Source of the DNA: Rhodospirillales bacterium | GTDB taxonomy: Bacteria > Pseudomonadota > Alphaproteobacteria > Micavibrionales > Micavibrionaceae | NCBI GenBank assembly: GCA_020638365.1 | Contig: JACKIQ010000001.1 | Coordinates: forward strand, 372,001 to 436,000 | DNA: 64,000 nt | Direction of reading: 5' to 3' | In this document: positions 17,690 to 24,823 of the stretch, in pieces | How positions within the stretch are numbered: the stretch's first letter is position 1 | Layout of the letters: the number at the start of each line of letters is the position of its first letter | The notes under the pieces: model-generated | The model's input: the letters and a program-made list of their open reading frames with translations, nothing else | Database searches by the model: none | What the model was told of the DNA's origin: nothing | Made by a program: the position numbers and the translations under genes

Positions 17690-18463
17690 GTGCCATCAAT
17701 TACACAAGGCATACATGGTCAGTTTCATGACAGCAGCCGGGACTGCGCCTGTCAGACCATGTCGTATGAGCGCATTCTTGAAACCCGTGGTGAGGTCAAT
17801 ATCGCCTTTTCGAAATTCCTAAGCGATGCGAAAAGGCAACTTGGATTGCACGATGCCTTTGCTGGTCCCCTGAAGGATCTTGAAGCCGCTGAAAAAAAGG
17901 CAGATCGCGAGTATGGCGGGAATAAAGAGCTTGTGACGGATTACGTGCGCGGCAAGGGGATTGTTCGGACGCCAGAGGAGATTATCAAAATCAAGGAGGC
18001 CCTGCTCGACAAGTATTCGGAATTGATGGAGAAACACGGTGTCCTTCTCGTCCAGATGACCGACTTTTTTGAAGATCCAAAGGATTTTACCGGGTACAGC
18101 GCCCTGAATATCAAGCTTGCCGTGCCCGTCGGTAAAGAGGGTGAGTATCAAGTTGTGGAGTGGCAGGTGGTCGCCGACCAGATCGAGGCAGTTTACGATA
18201 TCACGCATCCTTATAAAGCGGCAGCGGAAGCGATTCACGACCGCGCCGCCGAAGAAGGGCGCGAACTGACAAAAGAGGAGCGGCGCGAAGCCGCCTATAA
18301 CTTTGCGGCCTGCCGGCTATACAACGGACAAGCGCGGCGTGACGCCGGCTACGACATACTTCTTAAGCCTGAGCTTGTTGGCAAGCATGCCTTGACGCGT
18401 AACCGCGAGATTAAACTCAAGGGGATGGTGGATAACCTGGAAGTTATGCACCGCGACAGATAA
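17690..18463 (+). CDS. RelA/SpoT-fold-like hypothetical protein
   Basis: A protein of about 257 residues. The GTG at 17690 is the likely start (AGGGA about 10 nt upstream); a TTG at 17684 is an alternative. No signal peptide. The order DYVRGKGIVRTPEEI, then VQMTDFFEDPKDFTGYSALNIKL, then YQVVEWQVVADQIEAVYDITHPY recalls the nucleotidyltransferase fold of RelA/SpoT proteins (DxxGxR; a lysine-Gly-Tyr-Arg-like loop; the ExQ strand; then H..Y). The catalytic residues are not clearly all kept (Ser instead of Arg in GYSAL; EW instead of EI), so activity is uncertain. The resemblance is by eye only. It is the first gene of a cluster with its own promoter. Confidence 0.7.
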   Translation: MPSITQGIHGQFHDSSRDCACQTMSYERILETRGEVNIAFSKFLSDAKRQLGLHDAFAGPLKDLEAAEKKADREYGGNKELVTDYVRGKGIVRTPEEIIKIKEALLDKYSELMEKHGVLLVQMTDFFEDPKDFTGYSALNIKLAVPVGKEGEYQVVEWQVVADQIEAVYDITHPYKAAAEAIHDRAAEEGRELTKEERREAAYNFAACRLYNGQARRDAGYDILLKPELVGKHALTRNREIKLKGMVDNLEVMHRDR

Positions 18464-18488
18464 CGTTTTTTTAAGCAGGATTAGAACC

Positions 18489-18908
18489 ATGACCGATGAT
18501 ACGAAAAATTCTCTGGACCTGACCAAGTTGTTCAAAAACAGTCCGCTTCTTAAGGACGAGGCGGCAGAGGGGCCTGAATTCGGCTCTCAGGAGTACATCA
18601 AGTACGGGGTTTATAACGATCCCTCAGGAAAAACCGCGTTTTTGTGCGTTATCATGGAACGGGATGACCAGAGCACCGAGCCAGAAGACAGCCTTACAGA
18701 GGACGACTATTTTCCGAAGAAGGTTTATCGTTACGATCTGGAGAAGAATAACTGGATTCCCGAACCGGGCCTGATGCGCCTTATTTCCCAAACGTCCTTC
18801 CATTTCCTTGATTCAGAGGACGAGTTTATGGATGCCGTAGTTATCTATATGGACCGGAAGCAAAGGGAATCCGGGGAATCGTTGGAAAAAGACGAAGGGC
18901 CGGCATGA
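18489..18908 (+). CDS. small acidic hypothetical protein
   Basis: A 139-residue cytoplasmic protein rich in D and E, with a conserved-looking core (YIKYGVYNDPSGKTAFLCVIMERDD, then PKKVYRYDLEKNNWIPEPGLMRLI). No domain is recognised. The start is an ATG preceded by AGGATTAGAACC. Its stop overlaps the next ATG (ATGA), so it is coupled to the 92-residue protein that follows. Confidence 0.7.
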   Translation: MTDDTKNSLDLTKLFKNSPLLKDEAAEGPEFGSQEYIKYGVYNDPSGKTAFLCVIMERDDQSTEPEDSLTEDDYFPKKVYRYDLEKNNWIPEPGLMRLISQTSFHFLDSEDEFMDAVVIYMDRKQRESGESLEKDEGPA

Positions 18909-19183
18909 GGGATATGACCGAGGAGTTAGAGGAGTTAGAGGAATTCGATTATGACGAAGACGGGGAAATATCCGTTCTTTTTTATATACTTGGGGACATC
19001 CCTATCAAGGTTACATGCGAGGACTCTTTTCCGTTTCGTGCAGAGCGCGGTGATACGGCTTCCAGATCGCTTGTTCTCGATAACAGCATGATCCGGCTTA
19101 TAAACAATGCCGATGATGTTCGAAAAGTGAGCGAAGCGGTTTTCAGAGATTATTGTCTGTCGAAAGGGATAAAACCGTCGTAA
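18905..19183 (+). CDS. small acidic hypothetical protein
   Basis: 92 residues with an acidic N-terminus (EELEELEEFDYDEDGEI) and a mixed alpha/beta remainder. It is translationally coupled to the preceding gene through an ATGA overlap. No family recognised. The two may form a complex, judging by size and coupling only. Confidence 0.65.
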   Translation: MRDMTEELEELEEFDYDEDGEISVLFYILGDIPIKVTCEDSFPFRAERGDTASRSLVLDNSMIRLINNADDVRKVSEAVFRDYCLSKGIKPS

Positions 19184-19235
19184 ATGGCCTCAGACATTTT
19201 TACGGGCGAGTTTTGCTGGCAGTTTGTTGGGAGCT

Positions 19236-19244
19236 TGTTATATT
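19236..19244 (+). promoter_or_regulatory. extended -10 promoter
   Basis: TGT TATATT (19236-19244) has the TGn extension of an extended -10 element; the -35 region (TTGCTG at 19213) is spaced too far to matter. It lies about 37 nt upstream of the kinase-like gene. Confidence 0.4.
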
Positions 19245-19280
19245 CTGGGTACTGATAAAAAATAAGATTTGCGGGGCAAT

Positions 19281-19940
19281 ATGAGCGAAGTCAAAAAAGA
19301 ATTAGGAAAGCTGTTTGAGAACGAGGCGGAGCAGGATGTCCTGCGGAGGCTTTTTGCCTCATCTCATCACCCTGTGCCGGTCGCGGACGGGGAGACGCTT
19401 GAAGTCGACGAGGAACCCTGGGTCAGAGGCGGGGGTGAGACTTATATCATGCCCTTTTCGGTCAGAAACTCCGAGGGGGAGTCCGTGCGCTGCCTGTTCA
19501 AGGCTTGCGTTACCTTTACTCCCGAAGCTTCGGTCAATGAGTGGATGCAAAGGCGAAGCGCACTGGAAGGCAGGGGCGTTCAGACCCCACAGGTTCTTGG
19601 CCAAGGACCGGGACTTATACTTGAAGAATATGTGCCGTATACGTTCGAGGAAGGCTACCAACGTTTCGGGGACGAGGTTTTATCCAAAGCCGCCCGCTAC
19701 TTCGGAAGCGTTGCTTCACTGGGATTTAAGCCTGTGACGCACGGTATTATGCGGGATTTGCGCGTCGACGAGGATAAGGGCGTGCATATGATTGATTTCG
19801 GGTCCGATCTGGGCGCACCAAACGCAGAACCGACCGATTTGTGGGACACTTTTGTCAAGGACGCCTCGGTCCAGCTTGGTCTGAGCGCCGAAGATCTTCA
19901 GGCGTATCGGGACGATTACGAGGCAGGGCTGACTATGTAG
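19281..19940 (+). CDS. protein-kinase-like / phosphotransferase-like hypothetical protein
   Basis: A 219-residue protein from the ATG at 19281. Two stretches suggest a kinase fold: RCLFKACVTF (Lys74, like the beta-3 lysine) and HGIMRDLRVDEDKGVHMIDFGSD (His154, Asp159, Asp172), which parallels the catalytic HxD loop and the DFG metal-binding motif of protein kinases and aminoglycoside phosphotransferases. The interval between the two is too short for a full eukaryotic-type kinase (about 13 residues from HGIMRD to IDFG), as in the APH and Rio families. A glycine-rich loop is not obvious. It may act on a protein or small molecule; nothing more can be said. Confidence 0.7.
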   Translation: MSEVKKELGKLFENEAEQDVLRRLFASSHHPVPVADGETLEVDEEPWVRGGGETYIMPFSVRNSEGESVRCLFKACVTFTPEASVNEWMQRRSALEGRGVQTPQVLGQGPGLILEEYVPYTFEEGYQRFGDEVLSKAARYFGSVASLGFKPVTHGIMRDLRVDEDKGVHMIDFGSDLGAPNAEPTDLWDTFVKDASVQLGLSAEDLQAYRDDYEAGLTM

Positions 19941-19956
19941 GCTAAAACGGCATTTC

Positions 19957-19983
19957 TTGACACTACTCCTGATATGCTATAGC
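19957..19983 (+). promoter_or_regulatory. possible sigma-70 promoter for the NDK-like gene
   Basis: A perfect TTGACA (19957-19962) is followed after 15 nt by TATAGC (19978-19983). Spacing is short; the start codon at 20011 lies about 20 nt further on. Confidence 0.4.
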
Positions 19984-20010
19984 ACATACGGGCCAGACCG
20001 GAGAGTTAAT

Positions 20011-20586
20011 ATGGAAAAAACTTTAATTATATTCAAGCCAGAAGCCGTCGCACGGGGCGTCGATCAGCAGGCCTTGGGCGCCTTCGAGGATGCCGGACTT
20101 TATGTTTCGACAATCACTGCGCCGATCTACCTCGATCCGCAAAAGGTCGACCGTCATTATGATTTTGACGATGGTTGGTTCCAGAAAGTCGGGGAAGGCA
20201 CTCTTAGAGATGCACAGGCTATCGGGCTGGATATTCAGAACCATCTTGGCACAACAGACCCGATTGAAATCGGCCATCAGATCAAGGGCTGGCTCAGGGA
20301 TTACATGACGTCCGGGCCTGTAAGAATCGGCGTCGTTGAAGGCGAGGATGCGATAGCACGAGTGCGTCAGATCATCGGCTCGACCATTCCGGCCAAAGCC
20401 GCGCCCGATACGATCCGGGGGCATTACAGCCAGGATACGTCCGAGCAGGCCCTGCTGGAGAAGCGCTCCGTGCGCAATATCATTCACGCCTCGGGCAACC
20501 GGGAGGAAGCGGCGGCCGAAATCGCCCTGTGGACCCCGGAACTTTACGGACCGGGCGGCACGGATTATACCCACGCCGAGCCATAA
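20011..20586 (+). CDS. NDK-like protein with a large insertion
   Basis: 191 residues from the ATG at 20011 (GGAGAG about 10 nt upstream). The start EKTLIIFKPEAVARG and the stretch SVRNIIHASGNREEAAAEI with His159 match the beginning and the active-site histidine region of nucleoside diphosphate kinases, so the catalytic histidine is retained. Between them lies an insertion of roughly 45 residues (HYDFDDGWFQKVGEG..., GHQIKGWLRDYMTSG) that a canonical 140-residue NDK lacks. The genuine ndk is 2.5 kb away, so this is a divergent paralogue, perhaps with other substrates or a regulatory role. It ends just before the convergent alaS. Confidence 0.85.
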   Translation: MEKTLIIFKPEAVARGVDQQALGAFEDAGLYVSTITAPIYLDPQKVDRHYDFDDGWFQKVGEGTLRDAQAIGLDIQNHLGTTDPIEIGHQIKGWLRDYMTSGPVRIGVVEGEDAIARVRQIIGSTIPAKAAPDTIRGHYSQDTSEQALLEKRSVRNIIHASGNREEAAAEIALWTPELYGPGGTDYTHAEP

Positions 20587-20607
20587 TTCTCTTTGTTTTT
20601 GTAATTT

Positions 20608-23298
20608 TTAAGCCAGCGCCTTTTCTATAGCGGTGAGCGCATCGTTGGCCGCTTCGGCGTTCGGGCCTCCGGCCTGCGCCATGTCGGGGCGGCCGCCGCC
20701 GCCTGACCCGCCCAGCGCCTGCGCGCCGATTTTGACCAACTCCACTGCGCTGACTTTTTTGGTCAGGTCGTCGGTGACGCCGACAACGATTGAGGCTTTG
20801 CCTTCTGCGGTCGCCACGAGGACGATGACGCCGGAGCCGAGTTTTTTCTTGAGATCATCGGCCATCGGTTTAAGGTCCTTGGCCGGGAAATCTTTCAGCA
20901 CGCGGCCCGTGAATTTGATCCCGCCGATGTCGCGCACATCCCCTGCTCCGTCTGACGCAGTTGCCGGACCCGCCATCGCCAACTGGCGGCGAAGGTCGGA
21001 GACTTCCTTTTCCAGTTTGCGTTTTTCATCGGAGAGATTTTTTACACGCTCCAGTACTTCGGCCGTTCCGGTTTTCAAAACGCCGGCCACTTGCTGCAAG
21101 GTTTGATCCTGCTCTTCAAAATAACGGAGGGCATTTGCGCCTGTCAGGGCTTCAACGCGGCGAATGCCTGAAGACAGTGCACTTTCAGAAACGATTTTCA
21201 GAAGGCCGATATCGCCCGTGCGTTTGACGTGCGTTCCGCCGCAAAGTTCGACGGAGAAAGGTTTATTCGCTCCAGTCTTTGTTGTTCCCATGGTGACGAC
21301 ACGCACTTCGTCCGCGTATTTTTCACCGAACAGGGCCATCGCGCCCGAAGCACGAGCATCTTCCAGCGGCATGACGCGGGTTTCGACAGGTGTGTTGGCG
21401 CGGATTTCTTCGTTTACGATCGCTTCGACTTCTTCGATCTGCTGCGCAGTCATGGCCACAGGCTGGCTGATATCGAAGCGTGTTCTTTCCGCATCCTGCA
21501 ACGAGCCTTTCTGACTGACATGTTCGCCGAGGACGCGGCGCAATGCTTCGTGCAGCAAGTGGGTGGCGGAGTGGTTGGAGCGGATAGCAGACCGCACATT
21601 TTGGTAAACATTCATTCTTACAGGATCGCCTACAAAAAACTCTCCTGACGATACAATTCCTTTATGAACGATTAGTGATCCCAACATCTTCTTTGTGTCT
21701 TCTACAGAAAAAACGTATTCATATGGAGGCTTGTCTATACTAGGTTTGCTTATCTCCCCTACATCACCCACTTGTCCACCTGACTCGCCATAAAAAGGTG
21801 TTTGGTTTGTAATAATGATTACATTCGTGTCTTCTACACTTACACGGTCAACTTTCTTCCCATCTTTAAGTATAGCAACAATTGTTCCTTCGGATTTTTC
21901 GCGGTCATAACCAAGAAATTCTGTCGGACCGACTTCGTCGAGGATTTCGAACCAGAGTTTTTCGGTGGCCTGTTCGCCTGTGCCGGACCATGCGGCGCGG
22001 GCACGGGCTTTTTGTTCTTCCATGGCTTTTTCGAAAGCAGCGACGTCAACTTCTATGCCCTTGGTTTTTAACGCGTCCTGAGTCAGATCAAGGGGGAATC
22101 CATAGGTATCGTAGAGTTTGAAGGCCACGTCACCAGGGAACTTCTTACCGGAGGCGAGTTTTCCGGTTTCCTCATCCAGCATTTTAAGGCCGCGGTCGAG
22201 CGTCGTTTTGAATCGTGTTTCCTCGCTTGAGAGCGTGGCGACGATGAGCGCCTCGGCGCGTTTGAGTTCGGGGTAAGCTTCGCCCATCTTGGCGATCAAG
22301 GTGGGCACAAGGCGGTGCATGAGGGGTTCCTTCGCGCCTAGAAGGTGCGCGTGGCGCATCCCGCGGCGCATGATCCGGCGCAGGACATACCCTCGTCCCT
22401 CGTTCGAGGGCATGACGCCGTCGGCCATCAGGAAGGCGGAGGCGCGCAAATGGTCGGCGATGACGCGGTGGGAGGGTGCCTGTTCCCCATCCGGGTCCAC
22501 GCCCGTCAGATCGGCGCTGTGCTCGATAATATCGCGCAGAAGGTCGATAGCGTAGTTGGTCAGTTTACCCTGCATGAGGGCGGCGGTGCGCTCTAAGCCC
22601 ATCCCTGTGTCTATAGAGGGTTTGGGCAGCGGCTTGCGGTTATAGCCGCCCTTACCGTCCGGCTCCTGCTCGAACTGCATGAACACGAGATTCCAGAATT
22701 CAAGGAAACGGTCGCCGTCTTCATCCTTGCTTCCGGGAGGGCCGCCGAACAGCGCGTCGCCCTGATCGTAGAAGATTTCCGAGCACGGACCGCAGGGGCC
22801 GGTATCGCCCATCATCCAGAAATTATCGTCGGTCGGGATGCGGATAATGCGGTCGTCCGAAAGCCCCGCGATCTTTTTCCAAAGCCCGGCGGCCTGTTCA
22901 TCCGAGGAGTGGACGGTGACCAGCAGTTTATCCTTCGGCATGCCGAAGTTTTTGGTCACGAGTTCCCATGCGAAGGTGATCGCCTCCTCCTTGAAATAAT
23001 CGCCGAAGGAGAAGTTTCCGAGCATTTCGAAAAAGGTGTGGTGGCGGGCGGTGTAGCCGACGTTATCAAGGTCGTTGTGCTTGCCCCCTGCTCTCACGCA
23101 TTTCTGAGCGGTGGTGGCGCGTTTGTAATCGCGGTGTTCGGCGCCCGTAAAGACGTTTTTAAACTGCACCATGCCGGAATTGGCGAACATCAGCGTCGGG
23201 TCGTTATGCGGCACGAGGGGCGATGAGGCCACAATGTCATGCCCGTTCTTTTTGAAAAAACCCAGATATTCGGTGCGGATATCGTTGACTGTCTTCAT
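20608..23298 (-). CDS. alaS: alanyl-tRNA synthetase
   Basis: Charges tRNA-Ala; 896 residues, normal. The class IIc catalytic core shows the N-terminal VNDIRTEYLGFFKKNGH, FANSGMVQFKNVFTG, RHHTFFEMLGNFSFGDYFK and GDTGPCGPCSEIFYD. The editing domain has the zinc-binding HSATHLLHEAL and CGGTHVKRTGDIG. The C-Ala/DHHA1 domain ends with GGSGGGGRPDMAQAGG. An interval of about 90 residues (near 465-553) before the editing site is encoded by visibly more AT-rich DNA than the rest of the gene. Convergent with the NDK-like gene. Confidence 0.98.
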   Translation of the reverse strand: MKTVNDIRTEYLGFFKKNGHDIVASSPLVPHNDPTLMFANSGMVQFKNVFTGAEHRDYKRATTAQKCVRAGGKHNDLDNVGYTARHHTFFEMLGNFSFGDYFKEEAITFAWELVTKNFGMPKDKLLVTVHSSDEQAAGLWKKIAGLSDDRIIRIPTDDNFWMMGDTGPCGPCSEIFYDQGDALFGGPPGSKDEDGDRFLEFWNLVFMQFEQEPDGKGGYNRKPLPKPSIDTGMGLERTAALMQGKLTNYAIDLLRDIIEHSADLTGVDPDGEQAPSHRVIADHLRASAFLMADGVMPSNEGRGYVLRRIMRRGMRHAHLLGAKEPLMHRLVPTLIAKMGEAYPELKRAEALIVATLSSEETRFKTTLDRGLKMLDEETGKLASGKKFPGDVAFKLYDTYGFPLDLTQDALKTKGIEVDVAAFEKAMEEQKARARAAWSGTGEQATEKLWFEILDEVGPTEFLGYDREKSEGTIVAILKDGKKVDRVSVEDTNVIIITNQTPFYGESGGQVGDVGEISKPSIDKPPYEYVFSVEDTKKMLGSLIVHKGIVSSGEFFVGDPVRMNVYQNVRSAIRSNHSATHLLHEALRRVLGEHVSQKGSLQDAERTRFDISQPVAMTAQQIEEVEAIVNEEIRANTPVETRVMPLEDARASGAMALFGEKYADEVRVVTMGTTKTGANKPFSVELCGGTHVKRTGDIGLLKIVSESALSSGIRRVEALTGANALRYFEEQDQTLQQVAGVLKTGTAEVLERVKNLSDEKRKLEKEVSDLRRQLAMAGPATASDGAGDVRDIGGIKFTGRVLKDFPAKDLKPMADDLKKKLGSGVIVLVATAEGKASIVVGVTDDLTKKVSAVELVKIGAQALGGSGGGGRPDMAQAGGPNAEAANDALTAIEKALA

Positions 23299-23357
23299 AT
23301 TCTTCGCTCTATTCTTACTTCAACCCGGAACTACCATGTTACAGAAAGTCTCTATAT

Positions 23358-24122
23358 ATGCAGGAATTTCGAGCGCTTGCCAACAGATTAGCGGACGAAG
23401 CCGGACAGATCATCCGCCCCTACTTCCGTGCGATTGAAACCAGCGAAACCAAGGCGGATGAAAGCCCGGTCACGGTGGCCGACCGCGCGGTGGAAAAACG
23501 CATCCGCGAAATTATCGAGGATGAGCGGCCGCAGGATGGGATTTTCGGGGAGGAATACGGGGTCAAGAAAAGCGAGAGCGGGTTGACGTGGGTAATCGAC
23601 CCCATTGACGGGACCAAGCCGTTTATTTCAGGCCGCGCAACGTTCGGAACGCTGATCGCTCTGTGCGAGGGGGACGAGGCTGTTTTGGGCGTGATCGACC
23701 AGCCGATCGTCAAGGACCGCTGGGTCGGCGTGAAAGGCGAAGTCACCCTGCATAACGGGCTAGCGTGTAAAGTGCGGGCGTGCCCGACGCTGAAAGACGC
23801 GCGGTGTTCGAGCACAAGCCCCGGTATGTTTTTTCACAGGGAGGCGGATTTCATCAAGAAATGGAAGGATCAGGTGCATTTCATCACGTGGGGCGGCGAT
23901 TGTATTTCCTACGGCCTGTTGGCGTCGGGGCATCTCGACCTTGTGATCGAGGCGGATCTGAAGCCCTACGATTTCCTCGCGCATATACCCATTATTGAAG
24001 GCGCAGGGGGCAAAATGTGCGACTGGCAGGGGCAACCTCTGGGCCTGTCTTCGGGCAAGGAAGTGATCGCTGTGGGAGATCCGGCCCTGCTGGATGATGT
24101 TTTGAAGTTGCTGGAGCGATGA
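23358..24122 (+). CDS. hisN: inositol-monophosphatase-family phosphatase, histidinol-phosphatase type
   Basis: A 254-residue metal-dependent phosphatase. Metal ligands are seen in FGEEYG (Glu65 region), DPIDGTKPF (Asp81, Asp84) and the final LKPYDFLAHIPIIEGAGG. The variant TKPFISGRATFGTLIAL is characteristic of the HisN branch that dephosphorylates histidinol phosphate in actinobacteria and alphaproteobacteria, rather than of SuhB. Substrate is inferred from this. Its stop overlaps the start of the following hydrolase (ATGA). Confidence 0.85.
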   Translation: MQEFRALANRLADEAGQIIRPYFRAIETSETKADESPVTVADRAVEKRIREIIEDERPQDGIFGEEYGVKKSESGLTWVIDPIDGTKPFISGRATFGTLIALCEGDEAVLGVIDQPIVKDRWVGVKGEVTLHNGLACKVRACPTLKDARCSSTSPGMFFHREADFIKKWKDQVHFITWGGDCISYGLLASGHLDLVIEADLKPYDFLAHIPIIEGAGGKMCDWQGQPLGLSSGKEVIAVGDPALLDDVLKLLER

Positions 24123-24823
24123 GCGGGGCACCCCCCTTAATCATTCTTATGCCCGGCTTTGACGGCACGGGGCGGTTGTTTGATCCGCTTCTTGAATGCG
24201 CCCCAGATGGCTCGCGCTTTCTGGTTATTCGCTATGAGGACGACTACTCAACGCTGGAACAGCATGTCGGGCATGTGATGAACAGGCTTCCGCAGGACCG
24301 TGATGTGATTTTGGTGGCGGAATCCTTTTCGAGCCTTGTGGCACTCAGGATGATTGAGAATGCCGATGCACGCATACAAGGCGTTTTGATCGTTGCAGGG
24401 TTTATCCGCACGCCTGTGCCCTACTTGCTTGGCTTGGCGCGGCTTTTTCCGCCAGACTTTATCCGCCTGTTTTCGACTAAGCGGTTTCTTACACGCCCGT
24501 TTTTTCGTGCGCACGGGCTTTCCGGTGATGTTCTGGAGCTTCTGGATTCTGTAACGCACAACCTGCCGGGCGCGGTGATCCGGAACCGTTTCAGGATCAT
24601 CGCGGAAGCTAAAAATTTTCCGTCATTTCAGTCAAAGGTTCCTATGGGCTATTTGCGTGCCAAGCATGACCTTGTGGTTCATAAATCCGCGCTCAGGGAT
24701 TACCAGAACTTCGCGCCCGATCTTTTTGTGCGGGAGGTTTCGGGGCCGCATTTTATTTTACAGGCGCAGCCCAGAGCGTGTTATGGAATCATAGAAGAAT
24801 TTTGCAGCCGGGTTACTGATTAG
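24119..24823 (+). CDS. alpha/beta-fold hydrolase
   Basis: A 234-residue hydrolase coupled to hisN by an ATGA overlap. The nucleophile elbow is AESFS (Ser69), preceded by the strand DVILV; the N-terminal MPGFDGTGRLFDPL forms the oxyanion region. The catalytic histidine is probably in SGPHFILQAQP and the acid in LRAKHDLVVHKSAL. No signal peptide. Its 3' end overlaps the convergent lytic transglycosylase by 11 nt. Confidence 0.8.
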   Translation: MSGAPPLIILMPGFDGTGRLFDPLLECAPDGSRFLVIRYEDDYSTLEQHVGHVMNRLPQDRDVILVAESFSSLVALRMIENADARIQGVLIVAGFIRTPVPYLLGLARLFPPDFIRLFSTKRFLTRPFFRAHGLSGDVLELLDSVTHNLPGAVIRNRFRIIAEAKNFPSFQSKVPMGYLRAKHDLVVHKSALRDYQNFAPDLFVREVSGPHFILQAQPRACYGIIEEFCSRVTD

